Shown: piece after piece, positions 27,518 through 36,849 of the stretch | Position numbering within the stretch: position 1 is the first letter of the stretch | Layout: the number at the start of each line of letters is the position of its first letter | Assembly (NCBI RefSeq): GCF_024399475.1 | Contig: NZ_CP101620.1 | Location: 2,523,608 to 2,587,607 of the forward strand | Origin: Allocoprobacillus halotolerans | GTDB taxonomy: Bacteria > Bacillota_I > Bacilli_A > Erysipelotrichales > Coprobacillaceae | DNA length: 64,000 nt | Direction: 5' to 3' | Notes under the pieces: model-generated | Told to the model about the DNA's origin: nothing | The model's input: the letters and a program-made list of their open reading frames with translations, nothing else | Databases searched by the model: none | Made by a program: the position numbers and the translations under genes

Positions 27518-28263
27518 CTATAAATCCCATGATGACATCAACTCCCTACTAAATCCTATGACACTTAACATGTATAACGGCGCTGTTTCACTGCGTAAAA
27601 TTCTTTTTCCTAATGCACAGCTTTCAAAACCATAATCCTTCATTTTTACAATTTCACTTTCATCAAAGCCACCCTCAGGCCCAATCACAATGGTGATAGA
27701 TTGATAATTCTTTTGCAATGCTTTTTCAAAGGTCGTTTTTTCACCTTGACGACTTTCTTCTTCATAAGCGACTAGATTCACATCACTTAAATAATCTTTT
27801 AATTGTGATAGTTTCGCTAATGATGTTAATTCAGGTATTCTTTGACGACAAGATTGTTCACTCGCTTCTTTTAAAATACGTAAATAACGTTCACGCTTTT
27901 TTCAAAGTTTTTTTCATCTGTTTTAATAACACTACGCTTTGATAAAAATGGAACAATTCTTGAAACACCTAATTCTGTAGCTTTTTGTAATACCCATTCA
28001 AATTTATCATTTTTAGGTAAGCCATAGATTAAAGTCACTTCAACATCTAATTCGTTATTCTCTATTAATTCTTCTTTTTGTTGGAGAATACCTTTTTCTA
28101 TATCCATAATTTCATATATGTAAACATGCTGATCAGGTAAAATACAAATCACTTGATCACCTTGACGATAACGCATGACACGTTGCATATGTTTATGATT
28201 ATAAGGGTCAATATGAATCAATGTTCCCTCTATATTTTTATCATCTATAAAATATCTTTGCAT
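27518..28263 (-). CDS. rsmE: 16S rRNA (uracil(1498)-N3)-methyltransferase RsmE (frameshifted at a T6 run)
   Basis: SPOUT-family methyltransferase of about 248 residues. The N-terminal PUA-like part (MQRYFIDDK, HIDPYNHKHMQRVMRYRQGDQV) and the SPOUT part (LIYGLPKNDKFEWVLQKATELGVSRIVPFLSKRSV, VIGPEGGFDESEI, LGKRILRSETAPLYMLSVIGF) are typical. One base missing from the T run at 27897-27902 splits the gene between them. AGGAGGAAGTT precedes the ATG. It starts the rsmE-hypothetical-mtaB-murE-deoC series. Confidence 0.93.
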
Positions 28264-28304
28264 AACTTCCTCCTTTGGCTATTTTAACATATTTTATAAG
28301 ATAT

Positions 28305-28331
28305 AAAAAGGAAAAAGAAATGCTCTTTTTC
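28305..28331 (-). terminator. Terminator after toxN
   Basis: GAAAAAGA (28311-28318) pairs with TCTTTTTC (28324-28331), loop of 5, followed on the minus strand by CTTTTTAT. It lies between the toxN stop and rsmE. Confidence 0.65.
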
Positions 28332-28372
28332 TATGAATCGACCTTTTCTTCATATGAAACTTTTATTGAATA

Positions 28373-28882
28373 TTATTTTTCTGTATTTTTGGAATATTCA
28401 ATACATTTTTGTTCTAATAACTTTAAATCACAACATCTGTTTTTTATTCTTCGTGGTAGTGTATCATTTATTCTATTTTCATAGAGTTTCTTTGCTTTAT
28501 ATCTTAGATTCACACCATGACGATTCAACCAATGTAATTGATTTCTTAATAAAATTCTATACTTTCTCTCATGTGTCATCAATATGAATATTTGCATACT
28601 TATACTCACCATCGATTACAGGTATCATATTATTGAGATTAATAGCTCCAAGTTTACCACGATCAATCTTATAAAAATCTATTTGATTTTTCATAAGCAT
28701 ATGTTTTGCCTTAGGAGATGAAAGAGGCGCAAAATATTTACATGAATTGATTTCAAACAAAACACCCACAAAACGTCTCAATTTTTTTGTACCTAAATTA
28801 TAACTCACTCTATAATCAAATTGTCTTAAATAGTCACAATATTGACTACTACTAACCTATACATTTCATTATTTTTGCTCAT
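28373..28882 (-). pseudogene. toxN: ToxN/AbiQ-family type III endoribonuclease toxin, disrupted by two frameshifts
   Basis: Type III toxins are ribonucleases held inactive by a repeated RNA. Three consecutive frames together give about 170 residues of a ToxN/AbiQ protein: MSKNNEMYRLV, then QYCDYLRQFDYRVSYNLGTKKLRRFVGVLFEIN, YFAPLSSPKAKHMLMKNQIDFYKID, GKLGAINLNNMIPVIDG, then YRILLRNQLHWLN and IKNRCCDLKLLEQKC. The order and motifs (APLSSPK, NLNNMIPV) are diagnostic. Breaks lie near 28845-28850 (in a TAG-repeat stretch) and near 28577 (in ACACAT). Neither is at a long homopolymer, unlike the other frameshifts in the window, so real inactivation is possible. The start follows AGGAA and a terminator-like hairpin. 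Confidence 0.8.
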
Positions 28883-28894
28883 ACTGTTTTTCCT

Positions 28895-28928
28895 AATAAA
28901 TAAGGACTAGAGTTTATTTCTCTAGTCC
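28895..28928 (-). terminator. Hairpin between antitoxin RNA and toxN
   Basis: GGACTAGAG (28904-28912) pairs perfectly with CTCTAGTCC (28920-28928), followed on the minus strand by TTATTTATT. A leaky terminator between antitoxin and toxin is the standard type III layout. Confidence 0.8.
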
Positions 28929-28930
28929 AA

Positions 28931-29110
28931 CTTTTTTGTTCCCTCTTTATGATGGTGGGGATCACCGCTTTTTTGATACATTTTGTATCTTTTTTAGAAC
29001 TGTTTTTAATTGGAACAGAAAAACCAATTTTGATACATTCCAATACCTCTATCAGTATACCCATAATACTACAAAATTTCTCAGAATTCAAAGATCTATA
29101 TTTTAAATTC
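28931..29110 (-). ncRNA. Putative type III antitoxin RNA (ToxI-like)
   Basis: The 409-base gene-free stretch upstream of toxN. A 37-base unit is bounded by two AAAAAAG boxes (minus strand; CTTTTTT at 28968 and 28931). It can fold as an H-type pseudoknot: GGTG pairs with CACC, and CCC in its loop pairs with GGG further on. This is the form of known ToxI units, which toxins cut at A-rich joints. A third AAAAAAG box lies 21 bases upstream, and ATGTATCAAAA occurs twice 57 bases apart. A second possible pseudoknot (TTGG/CCAA with CTGTT/AACAG) lies at about 29026-28999. Beyond 29110 only AT-rich sequence and a TATAAT at about 29110-29120 are seen. Confidence 0.5.
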
Positions 29111-29249
29111 ATTATAATATTTTAAGCCAAATAAAATGTTACCACAAATTTTATCAATTCTTTCAACATACATAATATCATAAATAATCAATATTATTAT
29201 TCAATTTCAATAATAGTTGATAACAAATTTTGTATTTTATGAACTTATA

Positions 29250-29284
29250 AAATAAAGGTTAGTAAAATCATCTTCTACTAACCT
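29250..29284 (-). terminator. Terminator after clpB
   Basis: AGGTTAGTA (29256-29264) pairs with TACTAACCT (29276-29284), loop 11, followed on the minus strand by TTATTTTAT. Confidence 0.8.
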
Positions 29285-29291
29285 GTTTATC

Positions 29292-31862
29292 TTATACCTT
29301 TTGAATCACAAATTGTTGATTTTGATAATCAATCATAATGTTATCATCTTTTTGAATTGTTCCTTTAATCATTTCTTTTGCGACTAATGTTTCAATATGA
29401 CTTTGAATAAAACGTTTTAAAGGTCTTGCACCAAATGTTGGATCAAATCCTTCTAATGCAATTTCTTCTTTCGCTGCCTGAGAAACTTGAACAGAAATAT
29501 TTTGTTGTTCTAGACGAGAAGAAAGTTGCCCAATAAACTTATCAATAATCTTATAAACAATTTGATGATCTAATGAGTTAAACATAACAATTTCATCTAT
29601 ACGATTTAAAAATTCTGGTTTAAAATGGGCTTTTAATTCCATTTCCACTTGTTTTCTTGTTTCTTCATTATTACCTTGTAACAAATATTGAGAACCAATA
29701 TTAGAAGTCATAATGATAATGGTATTCTTGAAGCTAACAACATTTCCTTTAGAATCAGTTATACGACCATCATCTAAAACTTGTAATAAAACATTAAAGA
29801 CTTCAGGATGAGCTTTTTCAATTTCATCCAATAAAACAATACTATATGGTGCACGTCGAACAGCTTCTGTTAACTGTCCGCCTTCTTCATAACCAACATA
29901 TCCTGGAGGTGCTCCTAATAAACGAGATACACTAAACTTTTCCATATACTCACTCATATCAATACGGACTATATTTTTCTCACTATCAAATAATTGTTCA
30001 GCTAAACTCTTTGCGACTTCAGTTTTTCCCACTCCTGTTGGACCTAAGAACATGAATGAACCAATTGGTCGATTTTCATCATTAATACCAGCACGTGATC
30101 TTAAAATCGCATCACAGATTTTTTCAATCGCTTCATCTTGTCCAATGACTCTTTTTCTTAATGTATCATCAAGATGTAATAATTTTTCTCTTTCGGATTC
30201 CATTAATTTTTGAATAGGAATACCTGTCCATCTGGCAATCACTTCACTAACTGTATCAACACTGACTTTTTCTTGTAACAAGGCATCATCTGATTCTTGA
30301 GATTGATAATCAGCAATTTCTTTATTAATACGAGGTAATGTTTCGTATTTGATTTTTGAAGCTTCTTCTAAATTACCTTCCGTTTCATATTTATCCTTTA
30401 AAGCTTCATATCTGACTTTTTGATCTTTTAATTCTTTAATATGATCCAAAGCCTTCTTTTCGTCTTTCCATTTGTCTGTTAATCCTGTCACCTGTTCATC
30501 TAAAGATGCAATACGACTTTTAATTTCATCTAAACGTTTTTCATTATCTGCATTTTTATCTTCTTTTTCAATGGAAATACGTTCCATTTCCAAACGATTC
30601 TTTTCTCTTGTAATAACATCTAATTCTTCAGGTAAAGAATCAATTTCCATACGTACAGAAGCACAAGCTTCATCAATCAAATCAATCGCTTTATCTGGTA
30701 AAAAACGATCAGTAATATAACGTTCACTCATATTCACAGCTGCCACAATAGCACTATCTGTAATTTGTACACCATGATGAGATTCAAAACTATCTTTTAA
30801 TCCACGTAATATTGCGATTGTATCATCACTATCAGGTTCATCAACTTGAACTTTTTGGAAACGTCTTTCTAAAGCAGCATCTTTTTCAATATACATACGA
30901 TATTCATCTAAAGTTGTGGCTCCAATACAATGCAATTCTCCACGTGCTAACATTGGTTTTAATAAGTTTGCTGCATCCATAGCACCATCTGTTTTTCCAG
31001 CACCAACCAATTGATGAATTTCATCAATAAATAAGATGATATTTCCTTCAGATTTTTTAATTTCATTTAAAACTGCTTTTAATCTTTCTTCAAATTCACC
31101 ACGATATTTTGCTCCAGCGACTAATGCGCCTAAATCAAGTTCATACAATGTTTTATTTTGTAAGCTGACAGGCACATCATTTTTAAAGATACGCCATGCC
31201 AAACCTTCAACAATAGCTGTTTTCCCTACACCTGGTTCACCGATTAAAATAGGATTGTTTTTTGTTTTACGTGAAAGAATTTGAATGACACGTCTAATTT
31301 CTTCATCACGTCCAATAACTGGATCTAATTTTCCATCTTTTACATCTTGAATTAGATCTCTACCATATTTTGTTAAAACTTCATATTGATTTTCTGGTTG
31401 TGGATTATCGACCATATTGCCACCTCGCATTTCTTTAATAATCTTTTCAATTTCTTTTTTATTTAAATGATATTGGCGAATCATATCTTGAATAAAACTT
31501 GATTGCACTTCAAACATTGCCATAATCAAATGTTCAACACTTGTATATTCATCTTTATAGTCACTCATCACTTTTTGAGCTTTGATGAATAATTGATTTA
31601 AATCATATGAAATTCTCATTTGACTTTCATCAATACCATTGACTCTTGATTTTTGTTGTTGTTTATTTCTTAAAAATGTTGTTAACTGCTGAATATTTAC
31701 ATTTGCTTTAGAAAGTACACGATAGAAGATACCACTTGTATCTTCTAATAAAGCCAAAAGAAAATCTTCCACATCAACAACTTGACAAGACATACCTAAA
31801 GCTTGTTGCATTGCCTTTTGCATAGCTTCTTGCATGGCTGTTGTCCATTTTTCAATATTCAT
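29292..31862 (-). CDS. clpB: ATP-dependent chaperone ClpB
   Basis: Hsp100 disaggregase of 856 residues that works with DnaK to rescue aggregated proteins. It has an N-terminal repeat domain, AAA-1 with Walker [10 protein letters not shown] and [12 protein letters not shown]-type Walker B (ILFIDEIHQ), the coiled-coil middle domain (about residues 400-520), and AAA-2 with GPTGVGKTE and [13 protein letters not shown], ending in the ARPLKRFIQ sensor region. The ATG at 31862 is used because GGAG lies 8 bases upstream. The longer in-frame start 33 bases earlier would fall in the CIRCE operator. It is controlled by tandem CIRCE sites. Confidence 0.97.
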   Translation of the reverse strand: MNIEKWTTAMQEAMQKAMQQALGMSCQVVDVEDFLLALLEDTSGIFYRVLSKANVNIQQLTTFLRNKQQQKSRVNGIDESQMRISYDLNQLFIKAQKVMSDYKDEYTSVEHLIMAMFEVQSSFIQDMIRQYHLNKKEIEKIIKEMRGGNMVDNPQPENQYEVLTKYGRDLIQDVKDGKLDPVIGRDEEIRRVIQILSRKTKNNPILIGEPGVGKTAIVEGLAWRIFKNDVPVSLQNKTLYELDLGALVAGAKYRGEFEERLKAVLNEIKKSEGNIILFIDEIHQLVGAGKTDGAMDAANLLKPMLARGELHCIGATTLDEYRMYIEKDAALERRFQKVQVDEPDSDDTIAILRGLKDSFESHHGVQITDSAIVAAVNMSERYITDRFLPDKAIDLIDEACASVRMEIDSLPEELDVITREKNRLEMERISIEKEDKNADNEKRLDEIKSRIASLDEQVTGLTDKWKDEKKALDHIKELKDQKVRYEALKDKYETEGNLEEASKIKYETLPRINKEIADYQSQESDDALLQEKVSVDTVSEVIARWTGIPIQKLMESEREKLLHLDDTLRKRVIGQDEAIEKICDAILRSRAGINDENRPIGSFMFLGPTGVGKTEVAKSLAEQLFDSEKNIVRIDMSEYMEKFSVSRLLGAPPGYVGYEEGGQLTEAVRRAPYSIVLLDEIEKAHPEVFNVLLQVLDDGRITDSKGNVVSFKNTIIIMTSNIGSQYLLQGNNEETRKQVEMELKAHFKPEFLNRIDEIVMFNSLDHQIVYKIIDKFIGQLSSRLEQQNISVQVSQAAKEEIALEGFDPTFGARPLKRFIQSHIETLVAKEMIKGTIQKDDNIMIDYQNQQFVIQKV

Positions 31863-31875
31863 ATCGATCACTCCT

Positions 31876-31902
31876 TTAGCACTCTTTATACTCAAGTGCT
31901 AA
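31876..31902. promoter_or_regulatory. CIRCE operator 1 (HrcA site), clpB leader
   Basis: TTAGCACTC, nine bases, AAGTGCTAA: the HrcA consensus TTAGCACTC-N9-GAGTGCTAA with one mismatch. It lies between the -10 and the clpB ribosome site. Confidence 0.92.
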
Positions 31903-31906
31903 CTAT

Positions 31907-31934
31907 AGTATAGCACGTTTTTTAGCACTGTCAA
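31907..31934 (-). promoter_or_regulatory. clpB promoter
   Basis: Perfect TTGACA -35 (31934-31929), 16-base spacer, TATACT -10 (31912-31907). The -35 is inside the upstream CIRCE copy. Confidence 0.85.
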
Positions 31935-31948
31935 CAATAAAGTGCTAA
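31922..31948. promoter_or_regulatory. CIRCE operator 2 (HrcA site), overlapping the clpB -35
   Basis: TTAGCACTG, nine bases, AAGTGCTAA: the HrcA consensus with two mismatches, centred 46 bases from operator 1. The two sites bracket the promoter. Confidence 0.85.
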
Positions 31949-31992
31949 AATTATATTTCTTTTTTAGCTTGTTTCGTTTTTTGAAAACTATA

Positions 31993-32023
31993 CAAAAAAT
32001 CTTTAGGAATTATTCCTAAAGAT
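31993..32023 (-). terminator. Terminator after degV
   Basis: ATCTTTAGGAA (31999-32009) pairs with TTCCTAAAGAT (32013-32023), loop TTA, then TTTTTTG on the minus strand. It includes the degV stop codon. Confidence 0.9.
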
Positions 32024-32909
32024 CATATTTTTTAATATACCGACTCCAATTGGATAAGGTCCAGTATGCACACCAATGGTAGCACCAATTTGTTGAATCA
32101 AAATAGGCACATCATAATCAGGAAAAGCTTGCAATAAAGCTGTCTGTAACTTTTCTTTGAATACTTCTCCTTCTACACGATCATAACCATAGCCAACACA
32201 AAAACGATAATCACAAGGAGAAAGTTGATTGTCTTTAAAATATTGAATTGTTTTTTCTAATACTTTCTGTTTAGATTTTTCTCGACCACGTGTGACACCC
32301 ACCGCAAAGATTTCACCATCATGAAGAACAATCAAGGGACGAATGCCCAATGTTTTTGCTGCTACACCTGCAACTTTTCCAATTCTACCACCATGAATCA
32401 AATATTCAAAATTACCTACAGTAAAGAAAATACGTCCTGTTGTTTTGATTTCTTCGATTTTTTGTATAACTTCATCATAAACAAGACCGTTTTCTTTCAT
32501 TTTAGCAGCTTCAATCACTAATAATCCTTGTAAAACAGTATTTACAGTTGCATCGATAATTGTGATACGACGTTCTGGGTATTTGTCTTCTAGCATCATT
32601 TTGGCATTCATGGCACTATTATATGAACCAGAAAATTTTGTTGTAATACAAATGCAAATAATATCTTCTTGTTGATCTAAAATTTTAGTAAATGTCTGTA
32701 TGTAATCTTCAATGGAAGGCATGGATGTTTTAGGAAAGACATCTTTATGATCAACCATGTATTGATAAAAAGCATGCACTTCAATATCTTTTTTCTTTTT
32801 GATGGTGAACACCATCAACCGTAATATAAAATGGTACAACCTGAATATGATATTTTTCAACAAGTGATTGTTCTAAATCACATGAACCATCTGAAACTAT
32901 TTGATACAT
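32003..32909 (-). CDS. DegV family fatty-acid-binding protein (frameshifted near the N-terminus)
   Basis: About 300 residues. DegV proteins bind a fatty acid between two domains and serve as FakB-type partners of fatty acid kinase. Seen: N-terminal MYQIVSDGSCDLEQSLVEKYHIQVVPFYITVDG, then ICITTKFSGSYNSAMNAKMM (ligand Ser), IHGGRIGKVAGVAAKTLGIRPLI and GVHTGPYPIGVGIL. The frame breaks at two adjacent A runs (T6 at 32789-32794 and T5 at 32796-32800). Here either one base is surplus or one base is missing from each run, unlike the simple one-base losses elsewhere. The start at 32909 follows AGGAAGG. Confidence 0.88.
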
Positions 32910-32923
32910 ATTTCCTTCCTCCT

Positions 32924-33517
32924 TTATGATCGAGATTGAATGAAAAGTATGGTTTGACTATTTTCAATATAAGCATATTCGCCATTCATTTGATTAGATA
33001 CACATAGTGGATCATTTCTTTTTAAATGATAGTGCTGTAATGGATAATGACAATCAGTTAAAGTTATAACACTTTCATCAAAGGCAAAGATAGAAAAATA
33101 ATAATACTGTTCCTTAAAAATTTGATGCTTACCAGGTTTTAAAACAAAGATTTTATTCCATTCATCATAAACAGTTATTGCTATATCCTGATATTTTTCT
33201 AATAGACATAAAACAGCCATAAAATGATCCATTCTTTGATGTGTAACACCATATAAATCAATACAATCATAACCATGATCAATAGCATATTGAATAGCTA
33301 AAGCTGTATCTGTGTCATCTTTAATGCTGGAATAACGTCGAATCTGAAGATGATTTAAAATATTATCATCTTCAATTGAATCCATATCTCCAATAGCAAT
33401 GATTGGTGTAATACCTTGATGATAAAGATGGTAGACACCTTGATCAACCCCAATATAATCAATTGTATCATCATGAACACAACCAACATTCATGCTACCA
33501 TAAATTCCTATTTTCAT
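32924..33517 (-). CDS. thiN: Thiamine diphosphokinase
   Basis: Transfers pyrophosphate from ATP to thiamine to make thiamine diphosphate. The 197-residue protein has the family motifs GVDQGVYHLYHQGITPIIAIGDMDSI, SSIKDDTDTALAIQYAIDHG and LYGVTHQRMDHFMAVLCLL (usually GGRxDH). It is a little divergent at the C-terminal thiamine-binding half. It overlaps the rpe stop by 4 bases and keeps the Bacillus order rsgA-rpe-thiN. Confidence 0.93.
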   Translation of the reverse strand: MKIGIYGSMNVGCVHDDTIDYIGVDQGVYHLYHQGITPIIAIGDMDSIEDDNILNHLQIRRYSSIKDDTDTALAIQYAIDHGYDCIDLYGVTHQRMDHFMAVLCLLEKYQDIAITVYDEWNKIFVLKPGKHQIFKEQYYYFSIFAFDESVITLTDCHYPLQHYHLKRNDPLCVSNQMNGEYAYIENSQTILFIQSRS

Positions 33518-34157
33518 TTTAATGAATCAATTGCAGCCTTTCGATTTTCAGCATGAAAAACATAACTTCCAGCTACTAAAACATCTGCTCCAGCTTGTTT
33601 ACATAATAACCCTGTAGAATCATTGATACCACCATCCACTTCAATCAAAAAGGAATGATTTTGACGCAACTTGCAAAGTTGTTGAATCTTGGCTAATGCC
33701 TGTTCTTGAAATTTCTGTCCACCAAAACCTGGTTCTACACTCATAACCAAAATCAAATCCAACATATCTAAATACGGAAGCAGTGATTCAACTGGTGTAG
33801 CCGGTTTGATACTTAAACCAACATCAATACCTTGCAAATGTACATGTTGAATAAACGCTTTGACTTCTTCTTCACTATCAAATGCTTCTATGTGGGCTGT
33901 TATTAATGATGCATGAGCTTGAATAAATTCATCAACATATTTCATTGGCTTTTCAATCATTAAATGAACATCAAGATATAAATCTGTCACTTTTGAAATA
34001 TCATTTAAAATACTATATCCAAAAGAAATATTAGGAACAAAATGTCCATCCATGACATCATAATGGATCCAATCAGCTCCACATTCTTTGATAGAGTCTA
34101 AATTTTTTTTAACTCAGCAAAATTTGCCGATAAAACTGAAGGTGCTACCTTAACCAT
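33514..34157 (-). CDS. rpe: Ribulose-phosphate 3-epimerase (frameshifted at a T8 run)
   Basis: Pentose phosphate enzyme interconverting ribulose 5-phosphate and xylulose 5-phosphate. About 214 residues after one added base in the T run at 34103-34110, which falls at codon 20. Seen: MVKVAPSVLSANFAELKK, then DWIHYDVMDGHFVPNISFG with the metal His and Asp, DVHLMIEKP, MSVEPGFGGQKF and EVDGGIN. AAAGGAG precedes the ATG. The start overlaps the rsgA stop by 8 bases. Confidence 0.94.
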
Positions 34158-35025
34158 ATTTTTTCTCCTTTAATAACTTACTTTCTTTTAAGAATGTTAA
34201 ATAGTGTTCATATCTTGAAGCAGCAATCTCACCATTTTCAACTGCTTCTTTAACAGCACAATGAGGTTCGCTTTCATGTAAACATCCTCGAAACTTACAC
34301 TGTTTTGAAAGTTTAGCAAAATCATGATAACTTTGGGCTAATTCAGTTGGTTCAATCTTTAATTCCAATGATGAAAAACCAGGTGTATCAGCCACATAAC
34401 CATCATACATCGCAATTAATTCCACATGTCTAGTCGTATGTTTCCCTCGACCTAAAGCTTTAGAAATCTCATTGGTATCAATCTGTAAATGAATATCTAA
34501 AGCATTCAGTAAACTTGATTTTCCAACTCCACTTTGCCCCGTAATCACTGTTATTCGATCTTTAAAAATCTTTTTCACTTCTTCTATTCCTTGTTTTTCC
34601 TTAGAACTCACATAAATAACATGATATCCAGCCTCTTCATAAGGCTTCATTAAACTATGAATATGACTTTCATCAACCAAATCCATTTTGGATATACAAA
34701 TCACTGGTTGAATTTGAAGATGCTCAATTAAAATCAAGAAACGATCCAACAACAAAAGATTCATATCTGGCTCTTTTGCTGAAAAAACAAGTAAAGCTTG
34801 ATCAACATTACAGATAGGTGGACGAATCAAACTATTTTGACGTGGCAACAGACGTAAAATATAGCCCTCAGTTTCATTTTCAATTGAGAATTCACAATAA
34901 TCTCCAACTAACGGTTTTAATGCATCTTTTCTAAATTTCCCACGTGCTTTACATTGATAGACCTGTCCATTAGATTCTACATAATAAAATCCTGCAAGTG
35001 CTTTAATAATTTGTCCTTTTTGCAT
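34150..35025 (-). CDS. rsgA: Ribosome small subunit-dependent GTPase RsgA
   Basis: Circularly permuted GTPase of 291 residues that checks late 30S maturation. It has an OB-fold N-terminus (GQIIKALAGFYYVESNGQVYQCKARGKFR), G4 before G1 (CISKMDL, then GQSGVGKSSLLNAL), the G3 motif DTPGFSSLEL and a C-terminal zinc knuckle C-C-H-C (QCKFRGCLHESEPHCAVK). In Bacillus the equivalent CpgA is a substrate of PrkC, whose gene lies directly upstream (9 bases away). Confidence 0.96.
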   Translation of the reverse strand: MQKGQIIKALAGFYYVESNGQVYQCKARGKFRKDALKPLVGDYCEFSIENETEGYILRLLPRQNSLIRPPICNVDQALLVFSAKEPDMNLLLLDRFLILIEHLQIQPVICISKMDLVDESHIHSLMKPYEEAGYHVIYVSSKEKQGIEEVKKIFKDRITVITGQSGVGKSSLLNALDIHLQIDTNEISKALGRGKHTTRHVELIAMYDGYVADTPGFSSLELKIEPTELAQSYHDFAKLSKQCKFRGCLHESEPHCAVKEAVENGEIAASRYEHYLTFLKESKLLKEKKYG

Positions 35026-35034
35026 TTATCTCCC

Positions 35035-36849
35035 TCATTGTCCTGTTGTTGTTTGTTCACCTGCTGGCTGCGTATTAGCAGGTGTATCTGTACTTGGTGT
35101 CGTTGTATTGTTATTGTTGTTATTATCTGTTGGTGTTTCAGGTATTTCAGGTTTCGTATTATAATAATACAGTGTAATCTTTTCACCTTTTTTATATACC
35201 GTTGTAAAAGCATCTAAAGATTGTCTTTCAACAACATTTAATTTCATGGTTTTGATAACTTCCACTGAAGTTGGAGGATCTAATACACTTAAGTTCACCA
35301 CAAAACCAGCATCTTCTAAAATGCTTTTAGCTTTTTGAATATCTTGCCCATAAACATTAGGAACGACTGCACTATATCCTTTTGACACAACAAAAGATAT
35401 GGTTTTATTTTGACTATTTGGATCTATTTTTTCGCCTACTTCAAGCGATTGCTCTAGGATTGTTCCCTTAGTTTGTTCGTCTATTCTTTCTTCTTTCTTA
35501 ACATCAAAACCAAGCTCTTTTAATTCCTCAGCTACTGTATCATAATTTTTCCCAACATAATTACCAATAACAACATATTGTCCTGATGATACAACCAAAC
35601 TGATTTCGTCACCTTTTTTCACTTGTGTTTTAGCGATAGGATCACTGGAAATAACTTTTCCTTCTTCTACATCATCGCTTAATTCATAAGTAATATTTTT
35701 ATCCACTTGGAGTTCTTTTTGTTCTAATAAAGTGATAGCTTCCTGTTCAGTTAAATTCAAAACATCAGGCATTTCAAAAGATTGAGATGGCTGCATAAAT
35801 AAGAAATATACAGCTAATAAAATAGCCAAAACCCCAATAACACTCGCTCCAATAATCATTATCATTTTCTTATGAGAACGTTTTGGTGCCTTTTCTTCAT
35901 CTTCTTCAATAGGAAGATGTGTATGTGACTGTGTTTGAGTGAAAAAATCTTTATCTTCAGCCACAATTGTTGCTAATTCCTGATCTTCTTCATAATCAAA
36001 CGATATTTTTTCGTCATTAATATGTTCAGCCTCTAAACAATGAACTAAGTCTTCTAACATCTGTGAAGCACTATAATAACGATCTTTTATATTTTTGGCT
36101 GTTGCCTTAATAATAATATTTTCTACTGATTGAGGAATTGATGGATTAAAAGCACGTACAGACGGCATATCATCGCGCATATGTTTTAAGGCAATATTGA
36201 CGGGTGATTCACCATTAAAAGGAACTTCACCTCTTAATAACTCATAAAATACAATTCCTAAAGCATAGATATCGCTTTGTGCTGTTGCTTTTTCCCCACG
36301 TGCAATTTCTGGAGCCAAGTAATGAAGCGAACCCATAATCGTATCAGTTTGTGTTACTTGAGATAATGATTGAATAGAAGCAATTCCAAAATCACCAATT
36401 TTTACAACCCCACTATCTGTTACCATGATATTTTGAGGTTTTAAATCACGATGAATAATTCCTGTAGAATGAGCTTTTGCTGTCGCACTGACAACCTGTT
36501 TCATAATATCAACAGCCTCAACATAATGCAAAGCCCCACGCTTATGAATCAATTCTTTTAACGTTTGCCCAGGTACATATTCCATAACAATATAATAATC
36601 GTCTTTTTCATCACCGACATCATAAATTTCAACAATATTTTTATGTGATAAAGCGGCAGCTGCACTCGCTTCACGATGGAAACGTGTCACATAAACAGGA
36701 TCTCCAGTTAGAGAAGAACGCATAATTTTAACAGCTACTGTTCTTTGTAGAATCATATCCTCAGCCTCGTAGACATCTGCCATTCCACCTTGTCCAATGA
36801 GTCTTTTTAATTGATAACGTCCAGCTATTTTTTTATTGACTAAACTCAT
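35035..36849 (-). CDS. prkC: PASTA-domain serine/threonine protein kinase
   Basis: Transmembrane Hanks-type kinase of 604 residues that senses peptidoglycan/lipid II and phosphorylates division, wall and metabolic proteins. Kinase domain: RLIGQGGMADVYEAEDM, VAVKIMR, HRDLKPQNIM, KIGDFGIA and GSLHYLAPEIA (about residues 1-270). An acidic linker is followed by one membrane segment (MIMIIGASVIGVLAILLAVYFLF, about 331-353). Three outside PASTA repeats follow, then a Pro/Thr/Asn tail (PETPTDNNNNNNTTTPST) that probably spans wall. The start overlaps the phosphatase stop by 4 bases. Confidence 0.96.
   Translation of the reverse strand: MSLVNKKIAGRYQLKRLIGQGGMADVYEAEDMILQRTVAVKIMRSSLTGDPVYVTRFHREASAAAALSHKNIVEIYDVGDEKDDYYIVMEYVPGQTLKELIHKRGALHYVEAVDIMKQVVSATAKAHSTGIIHRDLKPQNIMVTDSGVVKIGDFGIASIQSLSQVTQTDTIMGSLHYLAPEIARGEKATAQSDIYALGIVFYELLRGEVPFNGESPVNIALKHMRDDMPSVRAFNPSIPQSVENIIIKATAKNIKDRYYSASQMLEDLVHCLEAEHINDEKISFDYEEDQELATIVAEDKDFFTQTQSHTHLPIEEDEEKAPKRSHKKMIMIIGASVIGVLAILLAVYFLFMQPSQSFEMPDVLNLTEQEAITLLEQKELQVDKNITYELSDDVEEGKVISSDPIAKTQVKKGDEISLVVSSGQYVVIGNYVGKNYDTVAEELKELGFDVKKEERIDEQTKGTILEQSLEVGEKIDPNSQNKTISFVVSKGYSAVVPNVYGQDIQKAKSILEDAGFVVNLSVLDPPTSVEVIKTMKLNVVERQSLDAFTTVYKKGEKITLYYYNTKPEIPETPTDNNNNNNTTTPSTDTPANTQPAGEQTTTGQ

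Noticed and set aside
28879-29112. 77-codon minus-strand frame upstream of toxN
   Set aside because: It covers the hairpin and the pseudoknot region of the likely antitoxin RNA, has no ribosome site and an improbable composition; better explained as non-coding RNA.
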